A stretch of 64,000 nt of DNA, taken from positions 16,765,219 to 16,829,218 of the forward strand of contig CM030834.1 in the NCBI GenBank assembly GCA_018105865.1, written 5' to 3'. Under the pieces are notes generated by a model that saw only the letters and a program-made list of their open reading frames with translations, ran no database searches and had not been told where the DNA came from. Positions within the stretch are counted from its first letter, which is position 1, and each line of letters starts with the position of its first letter. This document shows positions 50,801 through 62,200 of this stretch, piece after piece. The translations under genes and the position numbers were made by a program. Source of the DNA: Metaphire vulgaris. Lineage: Eukaryota > Annelida > Clitellata > Crassiclitellata > Megascolecidae.

Positions 50801-53800
50801 TTGGCACTGTCTGCAGAAGAATCAAGGCAGACTCTTTCACTAAAAACAAGAAAAAAATAAAAAACAGCATTTAATGCATTTTGTAAAATTCCTCTAACTT
50901 CTCTGGTAAAGAAATTCGTTTGACACACACACATTCATTTTCTACACAAGGCAAAAACTTTATCCACTGTTCAAGCCAGTTCTTAATCAAATAGTAAATG
51001 TGCTATGATAGTACGCATAAAAGACATATCAGCAACTAATTTCAACCATAAAAATATACTGTTTCTACTTACAAAGAGGAATGGTTGTTGACAAGATGAT
51101 CATCACCATAACCATGCTAAAATGGCATAATAGTTTATATAAACATTTCTACAATACCAGTGCAAAGCATGATTAATAAATACCAAAGAGTTGGAACAAA
51201 TTTCCATACAATTTCAAAGAATAGTAAATATGTATAAAAAACCTTTCTAGAACTGGTAAACCCTTTGACTGGCATTATTTTCAGGAAAATGGTCCTTCTC
51301 TGGTATTAACACGGCTAACAACAAATATACTTTATCTACTGTTTACTAACAGCAATATCTACCAATGTACATATTCGTCTTCCTCGTCACTAGGTTCCCT
51401 CTCCAGGTCACCAGTATCACTTAAACTGGAACTACTAACCAATTCGTACCTTACATAGTTCTCACTGACACTTTCAGTCTCCAAATCTTCAACATCGCTT
51501 ACACTGACATCAGCATGAATGGCATCAGACTGAAAAAAATCGCTGCGCACTTGTATGTACATATTTTCCTATTATAAAACATTTCTGAATTCATGCCCAT
51601 TCAATTATTTAGTACATAGTTTAGTTATATTAGGAGCCATAAGCCAAAGCAAAATCCTGTGAATTATAAGAACTGTTTTAATTTTGCAAATCAAACTTAT
51701 TTACTGTAAGCACCGCCCATTTACTTCCGGTATGAGACTAAACTATAAATAATATAGTAAGCAAAAAATTAAGTAAAAATTAAAAATTCTGCATATTTAT
51801 AACATATGGCGTGAAAATCCACGCTTGCCCTACAACTTCTACCAACAGCGTGTGCTAACATGCGCTTGCCAGTCAAAGGGTTAATACAACACATCTACAA
51901 ATTAACAACTTCCATAATCACCACAGACTGATAATACAATATATCAACAATACCATTAATAAATAAAAAATTGGTTAATTAAATTCACACATCATGAAAA
52001 TTAAACTGAAGCTATAAACCAACTGAACACAATTAAAATACAAGTTTAAACATCATAACTTTCAGAACCAAACATAAATAACAGTACACATATGCATCAA
52101 CAAAACTTCACTAACCTCAAAACAGGATCAATTTTATATTTCCAATCTGCTTCAACAAATTTAATGACTAATGCGCTGACTATGACAACCACGGAGCCAA
52201 GGGCATCACCAAGAACATGAAGGAAAACGCCTTTCATATTCAACTGAGATCCAGATCCTAAATAATTTCAAACAGAACATCCATACATAATTTAATAAAA
52301 TTTCATAAAAATCTGTATAATGGTTTCATTATTAACCTGCCTTTAAAAGAGTCTGCCTGTATTGACCTTAAAATTCCCAAAGGCTTCTAACTTTATCAAT
52401 CTGAATGATCTACCAATAGCCAGCATAGAATCAAATATGCCACAAGAATTATTACAAGTCTCCAGGTCCAATCTAATCATAATTTACATCCGAAATACCG
52501 GGAATGGATACAAACACCAACAGAAAACAAAGATTAATCTGATATGGACAAGTTTCAAGAACAAGCAGCAACAGGTTAGAATTTATCAAATACAGCAATG
52601 CCACATCCCAAGAAATCAGAGCAGATGAAGACAAAACAAGAAAGAGTTAGATAATTAATATAAAGGAAAACTTGCAGGGCATCAACTTGAGCATGGAAGA
52701 TGCTATACAAGTAACTAACAATATACAAGCATGAAGAAATCCTGTAATCAGCCTCATCATCATCATAAGATGGAAGAGACAGAACTAATAAGAAGACAAT
52801 CCAAACATACGCATCTTTGGTTTTCCGCGAATGGCATCAATGTTGACCTCTTCAGTGTCCTCCTCTGCTGCATCAGCATTGGCTGTGTCTGTCGTCTCCA
52901 TTTCCATTGCTGCCTTCGGCTCAGTGACAATGTTCAGAGAAACCTTTTCAGGATTAGAAACAGCTGCTCCGTGACTGTGACCATGGCCTCCCTCTATAAA
53001 CAATGCAATTTACAAAAAGACTGGTTGCATTAAAAATTCAAAGCACTTCTGATGCAGTCTGAACCCAAACTGCCATGGGCATGATTTCTTACTATGATTC
53101 TCACTCTGATGCACTCACTGGCCTATGCTAATGCATTATTACAATGGCACAAAAGAAGTTCTATGATAGATTGAGTGCATTGTCACTCATAGGCATAGAA
53201 GGCAAAAAGCATACATTTATAAACCATTGGACTACTTTGAGAAATTGCAAACATTACAAATCTTAGTCACTGAAAAAGGTAGGATGTGTAATATCACAGT
53301 TTTCATGTTTCTTGTCTTCATTTACATGCCTCTTCCCATTTTTTCTAGATGTATCTTTTCCAAAAAATAAAATTAGTATCTTAATAATAAAGACATAAAG
53401 GTATAGAAACAGCAAGACCCAAAATCACCCACAAATATAAACACTGTATCTCTCTCTTCCTCGGTAAGATGCCCAATAGTTACCTTTAACGTTCTGATCA
53501 TTGTCATGAGTATTTCCACCATGACTATGTTTTGAACCTCCTCCTCCATGACTGTGTCCATGGCCATGCCCATGACTGTGCTGATGGAAGAGAAGCAGTC
53601 CAATGAGGTTGACAACCAGTCCGGCAATGCCAACATAGAGCATCCAGTCCTCATGTTCAATCTGAGCACCAGCTGACAAGCGTTGAATCGCCTCAACAAA
53701 GATTGTGAAGCAAAGGGCAATAAGAAAGACGGCATTAACGAGTGCTCCGAGAACTTCAGCACGTGCCCAGCCATAAGTGTTTTTTCGAGAACGTAACTTT

Positions 53801-53826
53801 GATATCTAAAACAAAAAAAATAGGTG

Positions 53827-53882
<56 letters not shown>

Positions 53883-54161
53883 ATGTAACCAAATAAAAAC
53901 TCTTTTTAAAAATAACTAAATTGATAATTCAATACCACTCAACATAACAATAGTCGAAAGCTGATAAAATATGGTTACACTCACTCGTACTGAAGCTATG
54001 CCAACCACAAGAGCAACAACGTCTGAAAGCATGTGATAAGAGTCGCCAATAAGGGCCAAGGAGTTTGTGATATGGCCATAAATGAGTTCAACTAGAAAAA
54101 AGCTGAACGTCAGAGCCAACATGGAAGCCAGCCGACAGGTCTTGCCAGAAAATCGGCCCAT
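44806..54161 (-). CDS. SLC30A1: Zinc exporter ZnT1 (SLC30A1 family), eight exons
   Basis: Cation-diffusion-facilitator zinc exporter, expected in the plasma membrane. Exons in transcript order: 53985-54161, 53484-53805, 52811-52993, 52116-52257, 51073-51116, 50757-50839, 50310-50492 and 44806-45075. All are GT-AG and in phase, giving 467 residues (human ZnT1 507). The two transport-site motifs are H43xxxD47 (YHMLSD) in TM2 and H241xxxD245 (HVLGD) in TM5. A His-rich loop lies at about 133-159. The YGWARAEVLGALVNAVFL block and the C-terminal HEFHVWQLAG...GIHSTTIQPEFVE block are typical of ZnT1/ZnT10. The last exon encodes a Cys-containing tail (ECGPDKTCFVDTCC), recalling ZnT1. Intron 7 is 5.2 kb and holds a composite hAT and a Harbinger MITE. 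Intron 4 holds a piggyBac-like element. ZnT1 rather than ZnT10 is favoured by the tail. Confidence 0.92.
46180..46265. repeat. TCTA(C/G)TA-type minisatellite, left part
   Basis: Degenerate repeats of tatctactatc / tctagtatc. The same array continues at about 47603-47700 beyond the hAT insertion. Confidence 0.75.
46971..47228. repeat. 84-bp minisatellite, three units
   Basis: Units begin at 46971, 47055 and 47139 (gacgctgcaacgtacgcttc...), exactly 84 bp apart. Each is rich in the sub-motif cgcttcgcg. Frames stay open on both strands because the period is a multiple of three. Confidence 0.93.
47243..47362. repeat. Array of CCAATCAGAACGC units
   Basis: Four exact copies of ccaatcagaacgct, plus a diverged one, in 120 bp. 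Each contains a full CCAAT-box word (ccaatcag). Confidence 0.9.
47774..48139. mobile_element. PIF/Harbinger-type MITE, 366 bp
   Basis: Ends gggactgtccattaattatg and gtaattaatggacagcccc. The flanking TTT triplets may be a drifted target duplication. In SLC30A1 intron 7. Confidence 0.78.
51261..51880 (-). mobile_element. piggyBac-like element with transposase stub, 620 bp
   Basis: Termini CCCTTTGACTGGCA at both ends, flanked by taaa (51257-51260) and ttaa (51881-51884). The CCCTTTG start and TTAA target are classic piggyBac. On the minus strand a 67-codon frame (51359-51562) encodes an acidic Ser/Asp/Glu-rich peptide, as at the N-terminus of piggyBac transposases, and then stops. In SLC30A1 intron 4. 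Confidence 0.78.
53829..53879. repeat. (TA)n microsatellite
   Basis: About 25 units in SLC30A1 intron 1, just upstream of the exon 2 acceptor. Confidence 0.95.
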
Positions 54162-54979
54162 CTTCTTGATTTAATTTCACCGGTAACGAGAAGCAATCTG
54201 CACATGCAATACAAAGCACGTATGTTGGAGTACAACGATGATAAATCTGATAAAGACAGCAAGTTAATCGATAATGAAATAGGCCACGTCAGAAACTAGA
54301 GCACAATTCTTGAAATAAATTATTTTAAAATGCTCTGCACAAGCAGTCAAATAGCTTTTAATCATCCGCATCAGCTGTGCAAAAGATAGAGAGCAAAAAG
54401 CACTATAACTCAAAGGTCTTGCTGTCTAACTGAGAATAAGTTCATGGCTGTAATCCAAATTTTTTCTAAACAACACTCATAAAATAACATCAATAATGTT
54501 GAGTACAGATATTATAAACTGCAAACTACTTGAAAAATCTATAGCTAAGACTACACTTATATCCCATACCCCAGGATAGCCACAAATTAAGTTTAAACAA
54601 CAAAGAAGCATTGCCTTTTTTAGTTAAGCATATCAACCCTTTTAAGCCAATATAAAACTTGTCCCACAGAATTTTACAATTCCGTTAAATCTTGTAGCAT
54701 AGCCTTGCAATTTTGCAAGCCATGTGGTGCACTAGCAACGAACAGGCATTTAACAATTTTAACTATCAGTGATATGAACTAGAGAAATATTCTATCATCT
54801 CCTAGCTAGGCAGTCCTCTTAATCAAATCACTGATTCAATCAAATCATTTACTTTAACCACCAAAATTCACTATTATTATGAGATAGTGAGTCGTAGCTC
54901 TCTGTCATACAGACCCCATGACATCAGACACCAATGGAAAAAGTCTATAGCTATTAAAGGTGGTGGTGGACAACACAGC
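54162..54979. other. Upstream region of SLC30A1
   Basis: A possible 5' UTR acceptor (...tgtgcag) lies about 40 bases before the ATG, which would place the promoter further upstream. No other feature seen. Confidence 0.4.
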
Positions 54980-55140
54980 ACAGCCTAAAGCCTGGAAAGA
55001 GGAAGCGATGTGGATCAAACTGCAGATGAACAGACGACGTAGAAAAATGGACTGGGATGAAACTAACATCAGCAGTAAAAGTGACAGAAAATAGCGACAA
55101 CTGGAATCGTATCATCCGTTCTGCCAGCTCAACTTAAGAT
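54980..55140 (+). other. Possible RTE-like LINE tail relic
   Basis: The frame reads LTSAVKVTENSDNWNRIIRS, like the end of RTE-class proteins (dRdrWR..vrsa). Short and degenerate. Confidence 0.35.
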
Positions 55141-55236
55141 GATGAAGGAAAGAGGACCTGATGATGAAGATGATGCTGATGGGGCAAATAACCACTTAAA
55201 CTTGCAAAAATTCATTACAATTTCAAGACACTAGGG

Positions 55237-55598
55237 CAGTGGTTCCCATGCTTTACAAATAAAGGGTCATATAGATCTACTATTTTTGGTACTTAAGCTG
55301 GCCGCATTTAAAAATTCTAAAATTGGAATATAGACCTACTATTCTGATCTGCATTCTTATGATGAGAAATTGATTTGATAATAGGGAAACCCAGTGTTAA
55401 TGAAATTATAAATATCTATACTCTAGTAGGTCACACATTATTGCAATTTAGTTTAGCTAATATGATTTATTTATTTTAATGTCAATGCGCTTACAGAATT
55501 ATTAAACATGTTATAATCAAATATTGAGGCCTTGACAGCCATTTTCTGAGAGCTTGACAGGCCACAAATTGTAACAGGCTGTGGTCTGGGAACCTCTG
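55237..55598. mobile_element. Probable hAT MITE (CAGTGGTTCCCA family)
   Basis: Ends cagtggttcccatgc and gtctgggaacctctg are imperfect inverted repeats. No target duplication could be confirmed. Confidence 0.5.
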
Positions 55599-56253
55599 CA
55601 GTGATCACAAAATAATTAGTGAGTTGATACTCATCACTGTTCAACTCAACAGCTGATGAAATTGCTTCAAAAAGACATAATCACTGAAGTGTCTAAATAT
55701 CTGGTCTGAATTCGTTTATGGCTTAACCTATGACTAAGTTTATTACACTGGGCTACCCATAACAGTATCACGGCACACAATAAAGCACATATCATGGAAG
55801 GCATTAGTAAACGTCACAACTAGAACTTATAAGAAATCAAAAACATCACAACGCATTCTTAGCACTATGGTAATATCTCAAAATTTCAAAAAGTAAAATC
55901 ATAATCACCGATCAATCTACCAACTAGGCCTATCTATTATATCTGCGCTTGTTACCGAAGCAAGTACATAATGCATTTATTCATACCAGATGAAGTTTAT
56001 CCTATGGCACATGACCTCTCCGGCAGCTTCAAGACGAAGAAACAAGAAGTCCAATACGCAAAAGTGACAAACCTTTGAGAAACAGACAAGAATCCAACAC
56101 CACTAATGCTTGGTTTTATCTAGATTGTACAAATGAAACAGAATTTTAAGAGCCGATCTGCAACAGACTCAGTCCATCGGCACGATAACAACGGACAATA
56201 GGTATGCTGCGGGTCATATTTATCCTCCTCCTCCTCTTTTTCTTCACACGCTT

Positions 56254-56306
56254 TGCGCCCGGCACAACGGTAGGTCATACGAAGACGAAACTCATTTGTT
56301 GCGCTC
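56254..56306 (+). promoter_or_regulatory. Two candidate metal-response elements upstream of SLC30A1
   Basis: TGCGCCCGGC at 56254-56263 and TGCGCTC at 56300-56306 both fit the MTF-1 core TGCRCNC, the first also matching the GC-rich extension. They lie 2.1 kb upstream of the SLC30A1 ATG. Vertebrate and fly ZnT genes of this group are zinc-induced through such sites. The transcription start is not known here. Confidence 0.45.
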
Positions 56307-56677
56307 AGCACTAGTTAATCGCCAACAGATCCTGCTCTGAAAGCGTCGAAATCAAAGCGAGTCACCGAATACATTACATCAATAAATTAAAAACAAAATA
56401 ATGTATAATAAATAAGATTTACTTTTACTAAACAATAACAATAACAAATAGTGTAGAAATCTTCATACGCTGGTTTACCGGGTAAATAAGTATGTACACA
56501 TAGAAGTAGAAATAATAGAGATACGTTAGTAAGTGAGTACTGTGAATTTTAAATTATATTATTGTATCTTATTATCTTGATCTCTCCATGCCATTAAGCC
56601 GTAATAGAATCTGCCTTTTCCAGTGTAATTTATTTCTAACACGAAGGCCTACATTGCACAATATTATTCCTCCTTCT

Positions 56678-56753
56678 GGGGCGGAAGATGGCAGAGTGGG
56701 TTACGGCTGGAGCGTCAGGCTGACGGAGCGGGTTCAAGCCCCGTTAGTGCCCC
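56678..56753 (+). ncRNA. tRNA-like SINE head or tRNA-derived gene
   Basis: Box A TGGCAGAGTGG (56689-56699) and box B GGTTCAAGCCC (56731-56741) both match the Pol III consensus. The ends ggggc / gcccc can pair like an acceptor stem. The following sequence (tttcacacaggcagtaatg...) has a partial relative at about 12728-12767, favouring a SINE over a functional tRNA. Confidence 0.65.
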
Positions 56754-57050
56754 TAGTGGCTTTCACACAGGCAGTAATGTCTTCTAAGCCACTTCAAATC
56801 ATGCTAAGTTTTTAAGTCATCCGACGCCCATTGGATCATGTTTCGTAAATATGAGTCATGATTTATCTTTCGAAGTTTCGAGAATAAGCCTACAGGCTCA
56901 GCGGAGCCTCACCCTAACTTTAGTTACATTCAACTTCATTGCATGATGATTAATAATTAGTTCAATTCGCCTATAATATTCATTGACAGTGCATTGGACC
57001 GCTAATTTTGCTTTGTCGACTCTGTGTAGTCAGCGACGTATCTAGGAATC

Positions 57051-57130
57051 AGTGGCGTCACTATGGGGTGCGGGGGTGCGGTCCGCACCAGGTGACGCCA
57101 CCCAGAGGGGTGACACCAAACTGAGAAATT
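57051..57130. mobile_element. hAT-like left terminus (CAGTGGCGTCACTA)
   Basis: cagtggcgtcactatggggt followed by a GC-rich ggtgcggtccgcacc hairpin is a common hAT 5' end. The matching right end was not found, and it may belong to the transposase relic just downstream. Confidence 0.5.
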
Positions 57131-57345
57131 GGAAATTTTCAAATTGTGTAAAACAGAAAACAGACAGAGCTCGATCTACTCGGGTTTCATAATATACATA
57201 CATAAGCAGGCTTAACCAGGGTGCCACCAGGCACTGTAGGCAGAACGTCTGCCAAAGAGCACTGGCTTTGTGGGTGGCCAGCCTGGCCAGAGAAGGGTTA
57301 GGGTTAGGCTCTAACCCTAACCCTAAGGCCTACGCCTTCAATTAC

Positions 57346-57763
57346 TCCTTACGATCTGTGTGTCCGTAGCTTCATGTGAGAGGCAGTGTTTAATCTAGAC
57401 TCCTGGACTCCGGGGGGAAACTGAAAAAGCCGGGGGAAACTGACAAATCCGGGGGGAATTCTGCTAGAGGCCGCTGCTAGTCCATGTAGTATTCCAAAAT
57501 TTCCGGGGAATTTGAAATTTCCGGGGGAAGGGCAATTTTCCCCTCGGAAACGGCCTAGATTAAACACTGGTGAGAGGAGCTTTTCAAAATTAAAACTTAC
57601 AAAAAATTATTTGCGATCCACGATATATGGGACAGTCAAGGCTTTTTGGTCTGGCTCTATCAATCGAAAGTGATATAGTGAAAGATATTGATTTTGATGG
57701 AGTTATTGACAGGTTTCCAGCTGTGAAGGCCAGGAAAGTAATTATTTTAACTACAGTTTCATG
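57346..57763 (+). pseudogene. hAT transposase C-terminal dimerisation domain relic
   Basis: The frame before 57383 reads LTICVSVASCER and, after the inserted MITE (57384-57569), continues at 57578 with SFSKLKLTKNYLRST. A later frame reads LALSIESDIVKDIDFDGVID and VKARK. Together these are the hAT family dimerisation signature. The relic has a frameshift near 57625-57650 as well as the MITE. Confidence 0.7.
57384..57569. mobile_element. hAT MITE (CAGTGTTTAATCTAG family), 186 bp, inside a hAT relic
   Basis: Ends CAGTGTTTAATCTAG / CTAGATTAAACACTG with perfect 8-bp duplication gtgagagg at 57376-57383 and 57570-57577. Confidence 0.93.
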
Positions 57764-58404
57764 ATAGAATAACAATAACTCAACCCACACCGCAAGCCAG
57801 TGCTGAATGATCGCTGGCAAACTGCGGGCAATTTGACATAAGCCAAGCCTGGTATGCCAAACCAGAGCCAGCTCTGGCCCAGTGGCTATCGGCCGACAGT
57901 AGGCAGACCAACCCTGAGTCGATTTAGGCGTGCCACCAGAGTACCAGACAAGACTGTAGTAAAACGTGTTTAGATATTGAATTTATCGCCGGTTTTTCTA
58001 ACTTAATTGTTATCAGCGTATGTGTGTGAAACGACTGAAACCTGGAAGTAGTTGATATAGTATCATGCACACAGATCGCGATCATCATGCAGGTCTTATA
58101 AATATCGGTTTTCATATTTAAAACTTATATATACTTATTTTAAACTACTTAAATTTTTTCTATTTCAAAGAAGCTGTATTTTATCCAACTCCGATCAATA
58201 TATTTTGATTCATGTACATATTAATTGATATTGAATTTGTCAAGTGATTGTTAAAGAGTCTGACATTAATTAAAGCAAATTTTTTTACAATTATATTTAC
58301 TTATTTACTCAGCAACTATTAATAGTCCTTTTACTCTACCGCCATTTTAGAAAGCGGTTGTATATTTTACATTTTACATTTTAACGTTCAATTTGATTTT
58401 CCAG

Positions 58405-58755
58405 TTTATGAAATTAAAAGCCAGTAAATTTAAGTTGAATGTAAAGCGGTCACCAGCGGATTCTTGTGTTAGCATAAGAGACAAAGGTCCTGTGCTTGTA
58501 GTGAATGTACTCTTGCAGCATAAATCCATGTATGTTGTGTGTCAACAGTTTAAGCGATTATCTGATTTATTTGTCCATCCGTTGCCATCTTCAAAACTTG
58601 GCATTTACAAAGCCTCTGGCCTGTCTAAAGAACTGTTTGTTGCTTCTGTCTCAGACATTGCCTCTAAGTGTTTTTGTTTTTGCTGTGACGTTGATATGTC
58701 AGATAAGCAGTACAATGTTTTTCCAATTATGCATACTAGTGCCACACCTATTTAA
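58405..58755 (+). pseudogene. C-terminal exon of a Tnp2/CACTA-like transposase protein
   Basis: After a good acceptor (ttttccag, 58397-58404) an open frame of 116 codons runs to TAA. The order of motifs (DSCVSIRDKGPVLVVNV, then MYVVCQQFKRLSDLFVHP, then LGIYKASGLSKEL, ending NVFPIMHT) matches the C-terminal segment shared by many transposase-like proteins of cnidarians, sponges and echinoderms, often linked to EnSpm/CACTA elements. The catalytic part is not visible upstream in this window. The next gene on the same strand (DUF4806 type) starts 500 bp later, so both may come from one element. The family assignment is from pattern memory and only moderately sure. Confidence 0.45.
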
Positions 58756-59258
58756 ATTTATTATTTGTAAATCAGTGCCGTAACTTACAGTTCTGTGGAG
58801 AGATTTTATTTCAAGGCCCCCTTACCCGTCTCGTGTACCATCTGGTGTGCCTTGGTTCACCTTAAATTGATGGGATAAGAATTTACTTCCACCTAAAATC
58901 TTCAACATTGGTGGCCTTCTATTATTATAGTTTTTGTAATTATATATTACGAAGATATACATATATTTAGTAGTTTAAGAAGGAGCCAGTTTGATTAATG
59001 ATTTTTAATTACATCTGCAAATACTATTTATATTTGCAAAGGCCTAGTAGTCTCATTAATTGTTATATAATTGTTTAATGGTGTAAAGTATACTTTAATG
59101 GAAAGTGAATCAAATATAATTATTCAATCTTTGTTTTCCAAATGTTTTATATATTTTAAGTTATATATCTGTAAAATTATGCTTATATTATGAACACTAC
59201 ATGTTGCAGTTATGACACATTTGTTCAGCAGTTATTGTTTGATGCAAGTGTGAAGATA

Positions 59259-62200
59259 ATGTATACAGTTGTGGAATGGTTGGATTCAAATCCAATTGAA
59301 GTGTCTGTGGTTCCAACTAAGTGGTTGAGCAAGGACAAAGACGGTTCTTGGTTATGTTGTTGGCCTTCTTCAGTTCACAGTGGCGACAAAGCGATTCGAA
59401 ACTGTAGTGATGCACACCGAGATTGGAAAAAATATCGCGTCAACAGCATTACAACAGCAGGTATGCATGCGTTATATTTTTGCCGGATCATTAGAATTTT
59501 TAATCGACGATCTTATCTTTATTTATGCAGGGCCATGTTGGAGTAGGCTTGTGCATGATATAATGTGCATAAAAGTGTATATTAATCTTCATATTAACGT
59601 TTTTGAATGGCTCATGCTGCAAAGTCAACAAGCTGAAAATCGTTACTGACAGAATAACAGAGATAATTGCCCAAAAAAGGAAAAAATTCGCGTTTAGTAT
59701 GTTTTATTCGATGATAAAATAGTATGATGCCTCTAATCTTGTTCTGCTGTTGACTGATTATGTGTCAAACCAAGTCTCTGCATGTGAGGACATTAAGGCA
59801 TCGCGTACAAATGACTGGAAATATTTTGTTAAGATAATGAATTCATTGTGGTTTTTCTTTTAACATTGATCAAAAAAAGTAACCCACATTTTGAATCATG
59901 ACGGATGGGAGAAACATGGTGTGGCATTCTGATTGTATAAAACTGGTGTTCGTTATGCGTTTTGTAGATCCAGAATACATTTCTCATTTTGTTTGTATTT
60001 TTCAACAGCCGACCATTTATAGTAGCATGATTACCTCCTTGTAATTTCATTGATATAAATTCGTTTTGTGCCTCTTTAAATTTGCAGATAATTATACAGA
60101 TGCTTTGAAGAAAGCTAAACGTGCAGAGTCGAAGACCGATGCAGAAGAATCCTGCAATGAGAAAACATCACGCCGCGGCCGTTGCCGAATTCAACTCACA
60201 GATTCCGAAGATGATGCCAGCACGCCTGCTTTGAAACTGAAGAAAACTGTACAAACAGCCAGAACATCATTGTGTCTACCATCAGTACCTCCTGGACTCT
60301 GTTCAAATTCAGTGCCAGTTACAGGTATTAAATTTACTTTTTATATGATTTTATTACTATTTTCATACAGTTTTCAAATATAATATATAATATATCTAAA
60401 CAAAGTTCTTACGATTATTACAAAGTTTAGCATTAGCCGATTTAATCAAATTACGAAAAGAAATATAACATTGTAATTTTATTGTGAGGGCCTACGTAAT
60501 TAACAACACAATTATGCAGCCATCCTAACAGAATCCCTCATTGGTATTAAACTTTTGGTGGTTTATTATTTAGAGTCTTCCGTAGGTCATGCCGATCTGC
60601 CTTCGCCACAAGTGCAGTCGAGTTCTGTCGGTTCCACACCTAATCGTACGGGCTCATTTATTGCAACTTCTACTATGCAAGGTATTGATGGTTTATTGAA
60701 CACTTTTATATGATTTTGTAATTATTTTGTAGCACATTTGTTGGTTCACTAATAATTACAATAATATTAAAAATCAATGGTTTACTGCACAGATCAGAAG
60801 TTTCATCATCTATATTTCTTGGGATTCAATATTTAGATGCAGCAACGGTACAAGACAGTCTGCTCTCACCAACAGTGACGACACCTGTGGGACCAAGAGC
60901 GATCACTGTCACAACTCAACCTGTCGGTGCAGCGTCAGTCCAATCCAGTGTTGCAGCATTTGCTGGTATATACTTAATTTTTGCTGTGGCCGATGGCTAT
61001 AGTGAATTATGCTGCTTTAATAATACACGTGACTCTTGTTTTCTAACTAACTAAATGACTTGTCGCATGTTGTGTTGTCTTTCGGATGTCATATTCGTTC
61101 ATCAGGTTTTCTTAATAGTTGAGAATAATTGTTACTTTTTCAAACTAGATTAGTTATCATCTATGCTGATTGCTATGCACAGGAATTCCTACAGTGCAAC
61201 AGTTATTACAACTGATGACAGAAGTAAAGGATCAAGTTATGCTCAACACGTCTCTACTTCATGAGATAGTAAGGCGTCAACGTGGTATGGAGACGGCCAA
61301 AGTTGGCAAACTGCCAACTGCCACTCAAGTCTTTTGAAGCAGTGCTAGCTATGGAACAGCAGTTGAAATCAAAGGAAGTTTACAGTCAGTTGGTACGCGA
61401 AACTTGTGAATTTTTTTGTTAATTTAATAATAAAAAATTAGTTGTTGTTACTTTTTGTTGCTCCACCCCACCCATGTCATGCTATCAGAAGAAGGTTGCA
61501 GTAAGGGGATCCTCTCTGCTTTTGTTTCAAAATGCATAAATGCTGCTCTTTCACCCTTAACTCGTTTCTGACCATTGGCCTTCATCCGGGTCGAATTGCC
61601 CGACCTGAACCTTTTGGGCGCCCTCTATCTTCAAGGGACGTGATCTCATTGTCGTTCTCGAAAATTGTTGTTGCACCTCATCTACAGCCATAGACAGCCT
61701 GAGTGATAAAAGTGCTTTTGAAGCATTAATGCTACTTACTCTTTCAGCACACCAAAGGTCATATATCTCCTTAGGTGCACTTCATGCATTGATCATCCTG
61801 GGCTGGAGACTTATTTTGAGACTGTTGAGAATTGTAATTGTTCGTATCAATTGTTCGGTCCAATGTCTAAGCTCTGATGACCCAAACATCAGCTTGTTCA
61901 CAGACTAGGCAATTAATAATTAATAATTATTATTATTATATGGTTGATGATGCAAGTTATATCTTTGGCGGAGCAAATAATTGTGAAGAATATAAGTGCG
62001 GAAATACATGATGAAAAGTTTAGTTCAGCATTTGTTTATTTAGAATTTAGTTTAATTTTATTTGAAGCATTGGTTTAAAAATTAAACAATGTCTCGTCTT
62101 TTCCGTTAATCAGAGCCGATCGAACTATCATGAATAAGGATACCGAACTAATTTTTAAAATAAATTATCAAGTACGTTCATCTTAACCGCCCTCAAGTCA

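Noticed and set aside
51359..51562. Acidic frame considered as an SLC30A1 exon
   Set aside because: It lies fully inside a piggyBac-like element, and the flanking SLC30A1 exons join in phase without it.
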